This document shows positions 1 through 9,800 of a stretch of 64,000 nucleotides of DNA, in pieces (position 1 is the stretch's first letter; the number at the start of each line of letters is the position of its first letter). The position numbers and the translations under genes were made by a program. Location: contig MEDJ01000022.1 of NCBI GenBank assembly GCA_001724025.1, forward strand, positions 180,418 through 244,417, given 5' to 3'. Origin of the DNA: Acidobacteria bacterium SCN 69-37. GTDB taxonomy: Bacteria; Acidobacteriota; Vicinamibacteria; Vicinamibacterales; SCN-69-37. Below the pieces are notes generated by a model. The model ran no database searches and was not told where the DNA came from. It saw only the letters and a list, made by a program, of their open reading frames with translations.

Positions 1-496
1 GCGCCTCCAGCCCGAGCTTGGTCGGCGCGTAGTGCGTACGTCCCGGCAGCACCTTGGCCGCCTGGATCGATCCGATGTTGACGATGCTGCCCTGCCGTTT
101 CTCGGCCACGAGGCGGCGGCAGACGACCTGGGCGCAGAGCCAGTTGCCCCGAAGGTTGATGTCGGTCAGCCGCGTCCACTGCTCGTCGGTCAGTTCGAGG
201 AACGGCACGATCGTCTCGATGCCGGCATTGTTGACCAGGATGTCGAGCGGACCGAACTCCTGCCAGACACGCTCGACCATCGCCTCCACATCGCTGCGGC
301 TGGCCACGTCGGCCTTCACGGTCAGCGCGCGTCGTCCCTTGCTGCGCACGTATGCGGCCGTCTCTTCGGCGGCCGCGGCGTTCCCTACGTAATTGATCGC
401 GACGTCGGCACCTTCGTCGGCAAATACTTCGGCGATCCCACGGCCGATGCCTCGGCTGGCGCCAGTCACCAGTGTCACTTTGTTCTGCAGTCTCAC
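1..496 (-). CDS. SDR-family oxidoreductase, 3' part outside the window
   Basis: This is a short-chain dehydrogenase/reductase of the FabG/glucose-dehydrogenase type, using NAD(P) to oxidise or reduce a hydroxyl or keto group. The N-terminal 165 residues are present. The cofactor motif TGASRGIGRG starts near residue 11, NNAG is near residue 87, and the active-site Ser lies in VNIGSIQAAK with the YAPTK Tyr/Lys just before the window edge. The start is GTG at 496, with AGGAGG about six bases upstream. The gene diverges from the GntR regulator at 631, and an AT-rich palindrome lies between them, so it probably belongs to the same sugar regulon. The substrate is unknown. Confidence 0.88.
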   Translation of the reverse strand, partial: MRLQNKVTLVTGASRGIGRGIAEVFADEGADVAINYVGNAAAAEETAAYVRSKGRRALTVKADVASRSDVEAMVERVWQEFGPLDILVNNAGIETIVPFLELTDEQWTRLTDINLRGNWLCAQVVCRRLVAEKRQGSIVNIGSIQAAKVLPGRTHYAPTKLGLEA

Positions 497-538
497 AGAG
501 CCTCCTGACCCGCGGCCGGCGACCGGACCGCCACGCTC

Positions 539-555
539 GCGATTATCGATTATGC
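539..555. promoter_or_regulatory. Putative GntR operator, site 1
   Basis: GATTATCGATTAT at 541-553 is an AT-rich near-palindrome in a GC-rich intergenic region between the divergent SDR gene and the GntR gene. The same core, GATWATCGAT, recurs before five other units in the first 13.3 kb. Assigning it to the local GntR protein is inference. Confidence 0.55.
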
Positions 556-630
556 GGACGCGACGATTATAGCGGAGCACGCGGCACGATGCGACGTCCG
601 GCCGCAGGGGGCGGTGCTACGATAGGGCTC

Positions 631-1428
631 GTGGCAACGCGGTCACCATCCGCTTCGACTTCTGCTTCCGACTCGACACGTCTCGTAGCGGCCCGGACCG
701 CGGCACCGCTCCAGCGACTCCCGGAGCGACGCGTGCTCCGCGAGGAGATCCGCGATCGCCTGATCGAGGACATTCTCGGCGGTCGCCTCGTGCCAGGCGA
801 TCGACTCGTCGAAACGCGAATCGCCCAGAGCTACGGGGTGAGTCAGGCCCCGGTGCGCGAGGCCCTGCGCGATCTCGAACTGCTCGGCTTCGTCGTGAGT
901 GCGCCGTTCCGCGGGTCGGTGGTGCGCGAGGTGTCGACGAGCGACCTCGTGCAGATCTATCCGATCCGCGCCGTGCTCGAAGGACTCGCCGCCCGCGATG
1001 CGGCCACACGCCTCGACGCAGCAGGCCTCAAGAAACTCGAGAGCCTCGTCACGTCGATGCGCAAGTCCGCGGCACGGGGTGACACCCGTGCCGCGATCTC
1101 CGATGACTTCGCTTTTCACCTCATCATCGTCGAAGCCTCGGGCAACTGGCTGCTGAAGCAGTTCTGGGAGCGGATGCGCCTGGCCACGACAACGTTCCTG
1201 ACGGTCTCGCGATCGCACCATGCGCTGGCCGAGATCGCCGAACGCCACGCGCCGGTCCTCGAGGCGCTGCGCCGCCGCGATCCCGATGCGGCCGAACGCG
1301 CAATGCGTCGGCACATCGAGGAACCGGGCGAGTGGCTGCGCCTCGCACTGGATACCGAAGGCGAGGAGCGGCCAACGCCGCCACCGGCGCCGGCCCGAAC
1401 GACGCCCGCACGTAAGTCGCGCCGATGA
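631..1428 (+). CDS. GntR-family transcriptional regulator with FCD domain
   Basis: This is a 265-residue metabolite-responsive repressor or activator. A winged helix-turn-helix covers about residues 30-95, with the typical GntR segment VSQAPVREALRDLELLGFV. An all-helical FCD ligand domain covers about 105-245. Likely metal or ligand positions of the FCD fold are visible in DFAFH, ERHAPVLEAL and MRRHIEE. GTG at 631 is chosen because it gives a normal family length; an upstream in-frame extension would run through the operator and has no matching domain. The C-terminal tail is Pro/Arg-rich. The gene sits at the head of the sugar locus and is the obvious candidate to bind the six palindromes described separately. 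FCD regulators typically sense sugar acids or organic acids. Confidence 0.9.
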   Translation: MATRSPSASTSASDSTRLVAARTAAPLQRLPERRVLREEIRDRLIEDILGGRLVPGDRLVETRIAQSYGVSQAPVREALRDLELLGFVVSAPFRGSVVREVSTSDLVQIYPIRAVLEGLAARDAATRLDAAGLKKLESLVTSMRKSAARGDTRAAISDDFAFHLIIVEASGNWLLKQFWERMRLATTTFLTVSRSHHALAEIAERHAPVLEALRRRDPDAAERAMRRHIEEPGEWLRLALDTEGEERPTPPPAPARTTPARKSRR

Positions 1429-1431
1429 AGT

Positions 1432-1460
1432 AGGTTGGCGCCGTGCGACGGCGCCAACCT
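1432..1460 (+). terminator. Hairpin terminator after the GntR gene
   Basis: A perfect 12-base stem (GGTTGGCGCCGT, loop GCG, ACGGCGCCAACC at 1433-1459), extended by one A-T pair, begins four bases after the GntR stop. There is no long T run, so efficiency is uncertain. It separates the regulator from the transketolase unit. Confidence 0.6.
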
Positions 1461-1506
1461 TCGGGCCGGGCAGCCCGCCAACGATCGCCGCTCGTCGCGA
1501 TCTCGC

Positions 1507-1526
1507 ATATAATCGATTGTCGATTA
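1507..1526. promoter_or_regulatory. Putative GntR operator, site 2
   Basis: ATATAATCGATTGTCGATTA lies 46 bases before the transketolase start. It contains two ATCGA/TCGAT half-sites around a three-base centre, the same architecture as the site at 13061-13083. Binding by the neighbouring GntR protein is inference. Confidence 0.55.
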
Positions 1527-1572
1527 CTCTTCACCACCGCCCGGTACCGTCGGGCCAGGGGGGCCTGCCACC

Positions 1573-3738
1573 ATGCATCAGTTCCCGGCCGTGCGCGCGT
1601 CGCACCACCAGCCGCTTCATCCGCCCGCGTCCACGCCCCAGCACCTGCTGCGGCAGGGCATCCTGAAGCTGCTTGCCATCAAGGACTCCGACGTCCGCAC
1701 GCTCACGCTCGAACAGTGCCGCGACGCCGTCGACAAGAGTCTGCACGCCGGTGGCGCCTTCTCCGCCACCATCCCACTCGTCAGCCTGTACTACGGCGGC
1801 TTCATGACCCTCGACGTCGTCGATCCGACGCGACGCGGACAAGACCTCTTCGTCCTGAGCAAGGGGCACGCCGTTGCGGCCATGGCGTCCATCTACGCCG
1901 AGTTCGGATACTTCGACCGATCGATTCTCCGAGGATCACGGGCGTTCGCGAGCATCCTCAATGGCCATCCGGGCCCGATCCTGCCTGGCGTCCACCTGGC
2001 GACCGGGCCGATGGGCCAGGGCCTTGCAGTCGCGCAGGGCTTCGCGATCGCCGGCCGCCAGTCGCCTCGCTTCGATACCTACTGCATCTGCGGCGACGGC
2101 GAACTGCAGGAAGGCCCGATCTGGGAAGCCGTGATGTACGCGGGCCAGAAGCAGCTCGACAACCTGTGCGTCATGGTCGACCGCAACAACGGGCAGCTCG
2201 ACATGGCCAATCGCATGGTGTTCCCCATGCCCGACCTCGAACCGGTGTTCGCGTCATTCGGGTGGGAGGTTCAAAGCGTCGACGCCACGCAGTACGAGCC
2301 GGTGTACGCGGCGCTCGAACGCTTCCGCTTCGGCCCACGTACCGGCCGACCGACAGCGATCATCTGCCGCACGACCAAGGGGCACGGCGCCCTCTCGGAC
2401 TTCATGAACAAGCACAAGGTGACCGTGCCCGACGCGACGCTCCAGCAGGAGTTGGCGCTGCAGGCACGGCAGCGCGAGGATCGCGTGCGCGAGTTCCACG
2501 CGTTCGATCAATCGCTCGCCGCCCGTGCCGACGGCGCCGCGATCCACGACGCGCTCGCAGAAATTGCCGCGGGCATGTTCCTCGATACCAGCACGAGCGA
2601 CGAAGGTCTGTCGCTCGCGCCCGTCGTCGGGCCGGTGCGGGCACGCCGCACGCCGGCGCGCAACAAACGCGTGCATTACGACGCCAGCCGACTCCCACGC
2701 CTCGATCCGTCGAAGCCGTACGCCGCCAGCGACATCATCACCGCCGCGATGAGGGTCTTCGCGTGCGACCCTGCCGTCGTGTCCATCGACGCGGACCTTG
2801 CCACGACGAGCGGACTCGAGGCCGGCGTCGGCGCCGTCGATCAGCGTCGGGCGCTGAACGCCGGCGTGGCCGAGGCGAACATGATGGGCCTGGGCGAGGC
2901 ATTCGCCGCTCTTGGCCACCAGACGTGGATCAGCACGTTCTGCCCGTTCTTCGACTGGAAAGTCCTGCGACGCATTGCTGTCGGCCAGCAGGAGCGGCTC
3001 GAGACGATGGCCGCGCCTGACGGGTGGCTTGGTGAAGGGCACGGGCTCGATCTCGTGATGCTGGCGACGGCCGCCAACTTCGAGACGCGCACCAACGGCG
3101 CCACGCACATGGCCAACGACGACAACACGATCTTCGACGGCATGGCGCACCTGCAGATCGTGGATATTTCGTGCCCGCAGCAGATGCTGGCGTTCATGCG
3201 CTGGAGCATGGAAGGCAACCGAGGCCTCGTGTACGTCCGCGTGATGCGCACGCCCTCGGCCGTGCTGTACGACAGCGACTACGAGTTCGCATTCGGTCGG
3301 GGCCACGTCCTGCGCGAGAGCCCCACCGATCGCGCGGTCATCGTCAGCAGCGGCCGCGGTGTGCACGAGGCTCTGGCCGCCGCTGTCACGTGTGAGCGGG
3401 ACGGTCTGCCGGTCGGCGTGGTCGATATGCCGTCGATCGACGAAGATCTGCTGCTGCGTCTGTACGATTCGGGACAGACCCTCTGCCTCGCCGAACAGAA
3501 CAACGGCTTCATCCTGCAGAACCTGCTGAGGATCGTCTATCGTCGCCGCGCGACCGACACCGCCGGCCTGGCGCGCGTGCTGACCATCAATGCCCTCGAT
3601 GCCGCCGGCAGACCGCGATTCATCCACTCGGGCACGTACGACGAGCTGATCGAGGCGTTCGGCCTGTCGGCCTCGGCCATTGCCGCGGCCGTCACCGCCC
3701 GCGTCACGACGGCCGACACGTCACAGCCCGATCGATAA
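1573..3738 (+). CDS. Transketolase-family protein, full length
   Basis: This 721-residue thiamine-diphosphate enzyme would transfer a two-carbon ketol unit between sugars. The TPP-binding half contains SKGH (residue about 96), TGPMGQGL and GDGELQEG (about 174), with metal-ligand Asn/Gly in DRNNGQLD. The pyrimidine half has the catalytic Glu in AGVAEANMMGLGEAF (about residue 440) and the C-terminal domain follows. Both halves are fused, as in classical transketolase, but the sequence looks more like divergent transketolases found in accessory catabolic clusters than TktA. ATG 1573 follows a G-rich stretch. It heads a unit with the cupin gene 15 bases downstream and is preceded by operator site 2. 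It probably cleaves the keto-sugar formed by the locus SDRs; the true substrate is unknown. Confidence 0.88.
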   Translation: MHQFPAVRASHHQPLHPPASTPQHLLRQGILKLLAIKDSDVRTLTLEQCRDAVDKSLHAGGAFSATIPLVSLYYGGFMTLDVVDPTRRGQDLFVLSKGHAVAAMASIYAEFGYFDRSILRGSRAFASILNGHPGPILPGVHLATGPMGQGLAVAQGFAIAGRQSPRFDTYCICGDGELQEGPIWEAVMYAGQKQLDNLCVMVDRNNGQLDMANRMVFPMPDLEPVFASFGWEVQSVDATQYEPVYAALERFRFGPRTGRPTAIICRTTKGHGALSDFMNKHKVTVPDATLQQELALQARQREDRVREFHAFDQSLAARADGAAIHDALAEIAAGMFLDTSTSDEGLSLAPVVGPVRARRTPARNKRVHYDASRLPRLDPSKPYAASDIITAAMRVFACDPAVVSIDADLATTSGLEAGVGAVDQRRALNAGVAEANMMGLGEAFAALGHQTWISTFCPFFDWKVLRRIAVGQQERLETMAAPDGWLGEGHGLDLVMLATAANFETRTNGATHMANDDNTIFDGMAHLQIVDISCPQQMLAFMRWSMEGNRGLVYVRVMRTPSAVLYDSDYEFAFGRGHVLRESPTDRAVIVSSGRGVHEALAAAVTCERDGLPVGVVDMPSIDEDLLLRLYDSGQTLCLAEQNNGFILQNLLRIVYRRRATDTAGLARVLTINALDAAGRPRFIHSGTYDELIEAFGLSASAIAAAVTARVTTADTSQPDR

Positions 3739-3753
3739 GGGAGATTCGTCGAT

Positions 3754-4140
3754 ATGAGCGTTCCCACGAGACACGAATCGGAGGTCGAGGCCCTCGACCT
3801 CCCTGGACGACGCCTGCAATGGCTGGTCAACAACGGCGGGATCGCGGCCGCGCACTGCTCGGTCTGCCGTATCCTCGTCGCACCGGGGGACAAGGTGTCT
3901 CCCGCGCACTCGCACCCGAACGGCGAGGAAGTCATCTACATCATGAGCGGGTCGGGGCGTGTGCTCGTCGCGGGCGAGGTGGCTCCCGTGTCGGCCGGAT
4001 CGGTCGTGCTGTTCCCGAAGGGCGCGATCCACATGCTCCACAACACGAGCGCCGTGGAGATGGAAGTCGTGTGCTTCTTCGCTCCGCCGACGGGCCTGGA
4101 CAATTACGTCACACACGAGGGTGTCGATTTTCCGGACTAG
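3754..4140 (+). CDS. Cupin-domain protein
   Basis: This is a 128-residue single-domain cupin. The metal-binding motif 1 is visible as HSHPNGEEVIYIMSGSG (residues about 55-71) and motif 2 as PKGAIHMLHN (about 93-102), giving His/His/Glu/His ligands. Proteins of this size act as sugar isomerases, epimerases or small-molecule sensors. GGGAG lies before the ATG, 15 bases after the transketolase stop, so the two genes are probably co-transcribed. A role in the same sugar pathway is inferred from position only. Confidence 0.82.
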   Translation: MSVPTRHESEVEALDLPGRRLQWLVNNGGIAAAHCSVCRILVAPGDKVSPAHSHPNGEEVIYIMSGSGRVLVAGEVAPVSAGSVVLFPKGAIHMLHNTSAVEMEVVCFFAPPTGLDNYVTHEGVDFPD

Positions 4141-4193
4141 ACGACGGGCCCTCTGGCTTCTCATCGGCGGCTTGCCATAATGTATGTCGAGCG

Positions 4194-4709
4194 ATGGGGA
4201 CCGTCTATACGTCGTCCGTCGAGAGCCCCGTCGGTCCGCTCCTGGTCGCGGCGTCAGACGCCGGCATCCACGCGATCGAGTTCCACGCGCCGCGGCACGC
4301 GGTACCACGCACCGGCGACTGGCATGAGGGGACGCACCCGCTGATCGAGGCGGCGCGCGGGCAGCTCGCCGAGTATTTCGCCCGGCGGCGCCGAGTGTTC
4401 GATTTGCGGCTCGCGCCGGCTGGCACGTCCTTCCAGCGGCATGTCTGGGAGACGCTCGCGACGATCCCTTACGGCCAAACCATCAGCTACACCGAACTGG
4501 CGATTCGCGTGGGACGGCCCAGCGCAACGCGGGCCGTGGGCGCCGCCAACGGCCGAAATCCGCTGCCGCTCGTCCTGCCCTGTCACCGGGTGATTGGCGC
4601 CAACGGATCGCTCACCGGCTTCGGCGGTGGGCTCCCGACGAAGCGGTTCCTGCTGGAGCTCGAAGGCGCACAGCGGACGCTGCTGGGGAAACTGACGGAC
4701 GACGGGTGA
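4194..4709 (+). CDS. ogt: Methylated-DNA--protein-cysteine methyltransferase
   Basis: This 171-residue protein repairs O6-alkylguanine by moving the alkyl group to its own cysteine. The active-site motif PCHRVIG is near residue 132, with the helix-turn-helix segment IPYGQTISYTELA near 94 and the Asn hinge in GRNPLP. An N-terminal ribonuclease-like domain is present, as in Ogt. It is a housekeeping repair gene set inside the sugar locus and convergent with the DUF1080/FG-GAP gene. Its own promoter may lie at cataatgtat just upstream. A link to sugar catabolism is not expected. Confidence 0.93.
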   Translation: MGTVYTSSVESPVGPLLVAASDAGIHAIEFHAPRHAVPRTGDWHEGTHPLIEAARGQLAEYFARRRRVFDLRLAPAGTSFQRHVWETLATIPYGQTISYTELAIRVGRPSATRAVGAANGRNPLPLVLPCHRVIGANGSLTGFGGGLPTKRFLLELEGAQRTLLGKLTDDG

Positions 4710-4710
4710 G

Positions 4711-4730
4711 AAGTCAAAAGTCGTTGACTT
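4711..4730. terminator. Small hairpin between convergent genes
   Basis: AAGTCAA and TTGACTT form a seven-base stem with a six-base loop, placed immediately after the ogt stop and just before the stop of the convergent gene. It may act as a weak bidirectional terminator. Confidence 0.35.
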
Positions 4731-4733
4731 GCC

Positions 4734-6671
4734 TTACTTTCCCCAGAAGATGAACGTGCCGAACTTCGTGCTCGTCACGATGTCGACGTGACCATCGCGG
4801 TTGATGTCTCCGGCCCAGGCGTCTGACCCGACTCCCGACTGGTTGTGGATCAGTTCCGGCACGAACTCGGCACCACCGGGGGCCTTCGGATTGCGTACGG
4901 TCCGGTACCAGTAAATCACCGGCGGCCCGTAAGGATCGGGATCGATCTGCGTATCCTGATGCGACCAGTACCGCTTGCCCACGATGAAATCCGGGATGCC
5001 GTCGGCGTCGATATCGGCAACCGTCGTACCGTGCAGCTGAGAGAACGACACCCCACCGGCATTGCCCGGCCAGTTGTGATCGTCCATGATCATGTGCTGC
5101 TCGAACGAGATCGTCCCCGAGGCGTCGCGCTTCTGCTCGTACCAGGCCAGTCCCCAGCCGTGCGCGGAGAGCGACGTGACGACGTCGTTGAGGCCGTCGC
5201 CGTTGACGTCGTAGACGGCCATCACGCTGCCGCCTGCGCTCGTGCGGCCGATCGGACGACCGAACGCCTGCGGATGGTATTGCCAGGGCCCGGTCGCCGA
5301 CGCGTTTGCCGGCTGCTCCCACCACCCGTATGCGTTGAGGATGTCCTTCCGGCCATCACCGTTGACGTCGCCCACGCCCACGCCGTGCGCGGTGGCATAG
5401 CCGGTCTCGGAAACGGTGCGCACGATCCACGGCTCCGTCGGATTGGCGGGATCGGGTTTCGCGTAGTGCATCGCGCCCTGCGCCCCGTAGACCAGCTCCG
5501 GCTTGCCGTCGCCGTCGACGTCCTCGAGCACGGCAATCTCCGTTTGCTGCGCGCTGGTGACGCGGTAGCTGTCCCACCGCCGCGACTCGCCCTTCGGATT
5601 CACGTAAAGCGTCGCTCCGGCGTTCTCGCCCGAGAAGCTCGCGTTCAGAACGTCAGGCCATCCATCCCCCGTGAAATCGTACGCGAACTGCATCCAGGCG
5701 TCGTTCGCGAACTGCACCGAGGGATTGATCGTGGTGGTCAGATAGATTTCGCGGCTGCGCTGATAATCGGGCCCGAAATAGATGTGCGGACCGGCGACGA
5801 CATCGGTGACGCCATCGTGATTGAAGTCGGCGGCGCTTGCACCGAACGAGTAGTAGAAGTCGCTGATCTGCTGGACGCGGAACCGCGGGGACACCTTCTC
5901 GGCTTCGCGTGTGCGCACGCCGAGATCCTTGAACGCGATCGCCTTGAAGCGAACCGGTCCCGTGCCGGCCACGTGCAGGGCCACGGACCCGAATCGGCCC
6001 ATCGCGTCGTCGGCCACGCCGCTCGGTCCGGCGTTGTTGATGAACGTGCGCACGATGTTGGCGTCGATCAGAATCTCGAGGTCGTTCCATTCACCGGGGT
6101 GCAGCCCCGTATTCGGCGTGGGAATCGGCAGTTGCACGGCAGGCCCGCGGCCGCCACGACCCGCGGCCGGAGGCGCGGCAGGGCCACCCACACGTCCCCG
6201 TCCCGGAGCGTCGGGCGTCGGTGGTGGCGCGATGCGCACCTGGCCTCCGCCGGGCACACGCAGGCGGGTACGCGACGTTTCGCGACCACTCGCGTCGATC
6301 GTCAACGCGTAGGCGCCGACGTCGCCCTCTGTCAGCGAGACGTAAATGCCTTTCAGGCCGTCGGCGGTCTTCTCCGCGCGCAGCAGCACACCGGCGCGGC
6401 AACCGGCCGCACACTGGAACGTGGAGAAGAAGCCCGTGTCCTGCCAGGACCGGTCGAAGACGAGCCACCCTCCGGTGTCTGCCTTCGGCGTTCCGGTAAT
6501 CTCGCCCTCGGCGGCGCGCCAGTCGGCCTGCCCGATTGGATTCCAGCCAGTGAGGCTGGAGCCCTCGAAGCGAAGATCGGGCCGGAACGACGGCCCAGCG
6601 CCGAACACGGGCACCAGGACGCCCGAGGCGAGCGACGCGGTCAGGACGAGAGCGAGACGAGTGCTGCGCAT
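4734..6671 (-). CDS. Secreted DUF1080 / FG-GAP repeat protein
   Basis: This is a 645-residue exported protein. A signal peptide covers about residues 1-25. A concanavalin-like DUF1080 domain (now called 3-keto-disaccharide hydrolase in several annotations) covers about 30-235 and is interrupted by a Pro/Gly/Arg-rich insertion near 145-185. The C-terminal two thirds contain FG-GAP/VCBS beta-propeller repeats with calcium-binding loops such as DFNHDGVTD, DVDGDGKPE, DVNGDGRKD, DIDADGIPD and DINRDGHVD. It probably binds or cleaves an oxidised glycoside at the cell surface or in the periplasm. Operator site 3 lies about 65 bases upstream. The gene lies downstream of the sugar TonB receptor on the same strand but has its own control site. 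Confidence 0.85.
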   Translation of the reverse strand: MRSTRLALVLTASLASGVLVPVFGAGPSFRPDLRFEGSSLTGWNPIGQADWRAAEGEITGTPKADTGGWLVFDRSWQDTGFFSTFQCAAGCRAGVLLRAEKTADGLKGIYVSLTEGDVGAYALTIDASGRETSRTRLRVPGGGQVRIAPPPTPDAPGRGRVGGPAAPPAAGRGGRGPAVQLPIPTPNTGLHPGEWNDLEILIDANIVRTFINNAGPSGVADDAMGRFGSVALHVAGTGPVRFKAIAFKDLGVRTREAEKVSPRFRVQQISDFYYSFGASAADFNHDGVTDVVAGPHIYFGPDYQRSREIYLTTTINPSVQFANDAWMQFAYDFTGDGWPDVLNASFSGENAGATLYVNPKGESRRWDSYRVTSAQQTEIAVLEDVDGDGKPELVYGAQGAMHYAKPDPANPTEPWIVRTVSETGYATAHGVGVGDVNGDGRKDILNAYGWWEQPANASATGPWQYHPQAFGRPIGRTSAGGSVMAVYDVNGDGLNDVVTSLSAHGWGLAWYEQKRDASGTISFEQHMIMDDHNWPGNAGGVSFSQLHGTTVADIDADGIPDFIVGKRYWSHQDTQIDPDPYGPPVIYWYRTVRNPKAPGGAEFVPELIHNQSGVGSDAWAGDINRDGHVDIVTSTKFGTFIFWGK

Positions 6672-6734
6672 AGTGAGTCCCTGGAGAAGCCGGCCGGCGC
6701 GGGTATGTCCCCGCCACGTCAGAACGCATTCGAT

Positions 6735-6751
6735 GGATTATCGATGATATC
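6735..6751. promoter_or_regulatory. Putative GntR operator, site 3
   Basis: GGATTATCGATGATATC shares the invariant left half GATTATCGAT with the other sites. It lies between the end of the TonB receptor gene and the start of the DUF1080/FG-GAP gene on the same strand. Confidence 0.5.
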
Positions 6752-6840
6752 GCGGTTCGCCACGGCCGGTCGCCGCGGGCGCCGACGGACAGCAGGCGGA
6801 TCATCACGATCGACCTGCTGCCCGTCGCGTGTCTGTCGAA

Positions 6841-9800
6841 CTAGAACGTCAGGCGAGCCGCCAGCTGAATCAGTCTCGGCTGATTTCTCTGCGACGTCAC
6901 TCTGCCGAACGTACTGGTGGCCGCCGTGCTCACTGTCGTATTCGGCATGCCGAACTGCACGCGGTTGAACAGGTTGAAGGCCTCCGCGCGCAGGGTCAGG
7001 TTCACGCCGCCCTGAAGCGGTGTGGTCTTCGAGATGGCGAGGTTCCAGTTGTTGACACCATGCCCGCGCAAATCGGGATCGGTGCGGGGCGCATCGCCGA
7101 GTTGCCACCGCAGCCGAGGGTCGCCCGCCGAACCCGCGTTCGGCACACTGAAGCAACTGGTGTTGAACCACTGATCGAGTCGATCGAGCGTGGATCCACT
7201 CACCGTCTTGTTGCAGGAGGCATCAACGTTGGGCCGCAACCCGTAGCCGCTCCCGATCAGGTTCGGCGTGGCGCCGAAGCCGAGCGGGAAGCCGCTCTGA
7301 AGCGTCACGACACCGGACACGCTCCATCCGCCCACCAGCTGTTCCATGAGACCGCTCGCACCACCAAGGAACCGTCGGCCGGCGCCAAACGGCAGATCAA
7401 CGGTGTAGTTGAGCACGAACCGGTGCCGCACGTCGAAGCTGCTCAGCGCCATCTCGTTGTCGAGATTGTTCGTCTGATAGCCGGCGATCGGCGTGCCGGC
7501 GCCGCTCTCGAGCCATCCGGTCGTCGATTCGACGTTGGTCATGTTCTTCGAGAACGTGTAGTTGGCGCTCACGCTGGCGCCGGCGCTGAACCGCTTGTCA
7601 GCGCGGAGCTGCAGCGCGTGATAGCGGCTCTCGCCTTCGTAGCCCGAACGGCTCGCGCTGTTGTATTGCGGGTGCGCCACGAGCAGTCGGGACCGCTGGA
7701 TGGTCTGAGTCGACAGCGGACCAGCGGTGATCGTGCCGTAGAACGGATTCGGCACCTGCTGCCGCAGGTACGCCCCGTAGCAGGTATCGGCCTGGCTCGC
7801 CACGAAGCCGGGCTCACCCTGAGGAATGATGGCGTTGCCGGTCAGGCTACACACCGTCGCATCGTTCGCAGCCCTGTTGATGTGCTCGAGGCCCAACTGA
7901 TTCATGTTGAGCGTCGTCGGCAGATGGTTGCCATCGAGACCCGTATAGCCGACCTCCACCGACAGATTGTTGCGGAACTGATGCTGCAGTACGACGTTCC
8001 ACTGATACGTGTAACCGGGATATCCCTCTTCGTCCCGGTAGAACTGAGTGGCCGTGCCGCCGAGCATGGCCTGCTGGAAGCCGGGATCGCGTCCCGGGAA
8101 GTTCCTCACGCCGGAGGGGAACGGGTTGCTCATATCCGCGAAGAACGTCTGGTTGTCATCGACGCTCGTCACGATCGTGTTCGTGATCTGGACCAGGGGA
8201 CCATTGACCCCGTCCGTGAACCGCACCGTCGACGGCGTGATGAACTTTCCCGTGCCGCCGCGCAGGACTGTGCTGTCAGCCAACTGATACGCGAAGCCGA
8301 AACGCGGCGCGAAACGGCTGACGTTGTTTCTGAGGCCACGATCCGACAGCGCGTCGCTGTTCACGAGCTCGAACGCGCCGAGGTAGGGCTCGCCGGTGAC
8401 TGGATTGGTCTTTCCGTCGAGAACCGGGTTCACGGCCGTCGGGTTGAAACTGACGATGCGATCGTCCTTTTCACCGTAGACGCCTGGCCTCTCCCAGCGA
8501 ATGCCGGGCGTCAGTGTCAGCCGCGGCGTGACTCGCCACGTGTCGTCGATGAAGTACGCCTGATAGGACGTGCGATTGTAGGTATAGCCGGACGACTGAT
8601 ACGTGCCGCCGGTCGGGATGCCCAGCAGAAACGACGCAAACGCATCGCCAGTGGAGCCGGGGTTGGAACCGTTCAGCGCCGTCGGCGCGTTGGAGAACGT
8701 GAAATTGCCGCCAGGGCTGTTGTTCTGGAAGTAGTTGCCCTGAGCCAGCATGAGGTTGGCGCCGACCTTGATCGCGTGGCGGCCGGCGAGCTTGGTCAGT
8801 GTCGGCGTGAACTCGTATGACTTGTCGTCGGCCAGCAGCAGCCCGGTGCCAATCACGTTGTTCGATCCGGCGGCGATGCCCGGAATCGTCTCCATCCTCG
8901 GAATCGAGTCGCTGCGAGTCGAGATCTCGCCGTACGGCGTCTGGGGCAGGCCGAACGTCCCGACGAGGTCGATACCGAGGTTGCCCGGTGTGCGGTCGTA
9001 GTCCCAGCGCAGGAATCCGAAGCGCAGATCGAGCACCGTGCTCGAGTTGAGCGTGGAGGTGCTGGCGATCATCACCTGCGTCGTGATGAAGTGCTCCGGC
9101 GAATACGGGTCTCCGTTCCGCTGGCCGTTGCCGTACACATCGACAGGGAGATTGGTGGACTCGAACCGTGTATAACGACCCAGCAGACGCTGATTCTGGT
9201 TCAGGTTGTAGTCGAGACGCAGGTTGACCTGCGAGTTGTCGCCGCCGACCTGGGCGTTCCTGTTGAAGTTCTGCGTCTTCCACGGACCGGCCTCGGTCGG
9301 CTCGGCGTAGATCGGGAAGTTCAGGAACGCACGCGCGATGGGACTGATGCGGTTCTGCGGAATCACGTTGCCCGGGAACTGCAGGCGTGTCGGTACCGTT
9401 CCGCAATCACCGTTGTAGGCGCCCGTGCCAGGATTGACGATGCCGCACTGCGTCCACGGGTCGTAGATCGGCACGACCTGGCCCGTCGTCAGGTTCCGGA
9501 AATCGGAGAAGTCGCCGCTCCGCATCGCCATCGTCGGCACGGTGCGCTGGAACAGGACGCCTTCGCGATTCCGATAGCGTTCGAAGTTCGTGAAGAAGAA
9601 AAGCTTGTCCTTCACCACGGGTCCGCCAACCGACCCACCGAAGTTGTGCTGCGAGAAGGGCGGCTTGTCGAGCCCGGCGCGCTCGCCGAAGAACGTGTTC
9701 GAGTTCAGTTCTCGGTTGCGGTAGTACTCGAAGAGACCGCCGTGAAACGCGTTCGTTCCCGATCGGGAGGCAATGTTCACCACGCCACCCGTGAAGCGTC

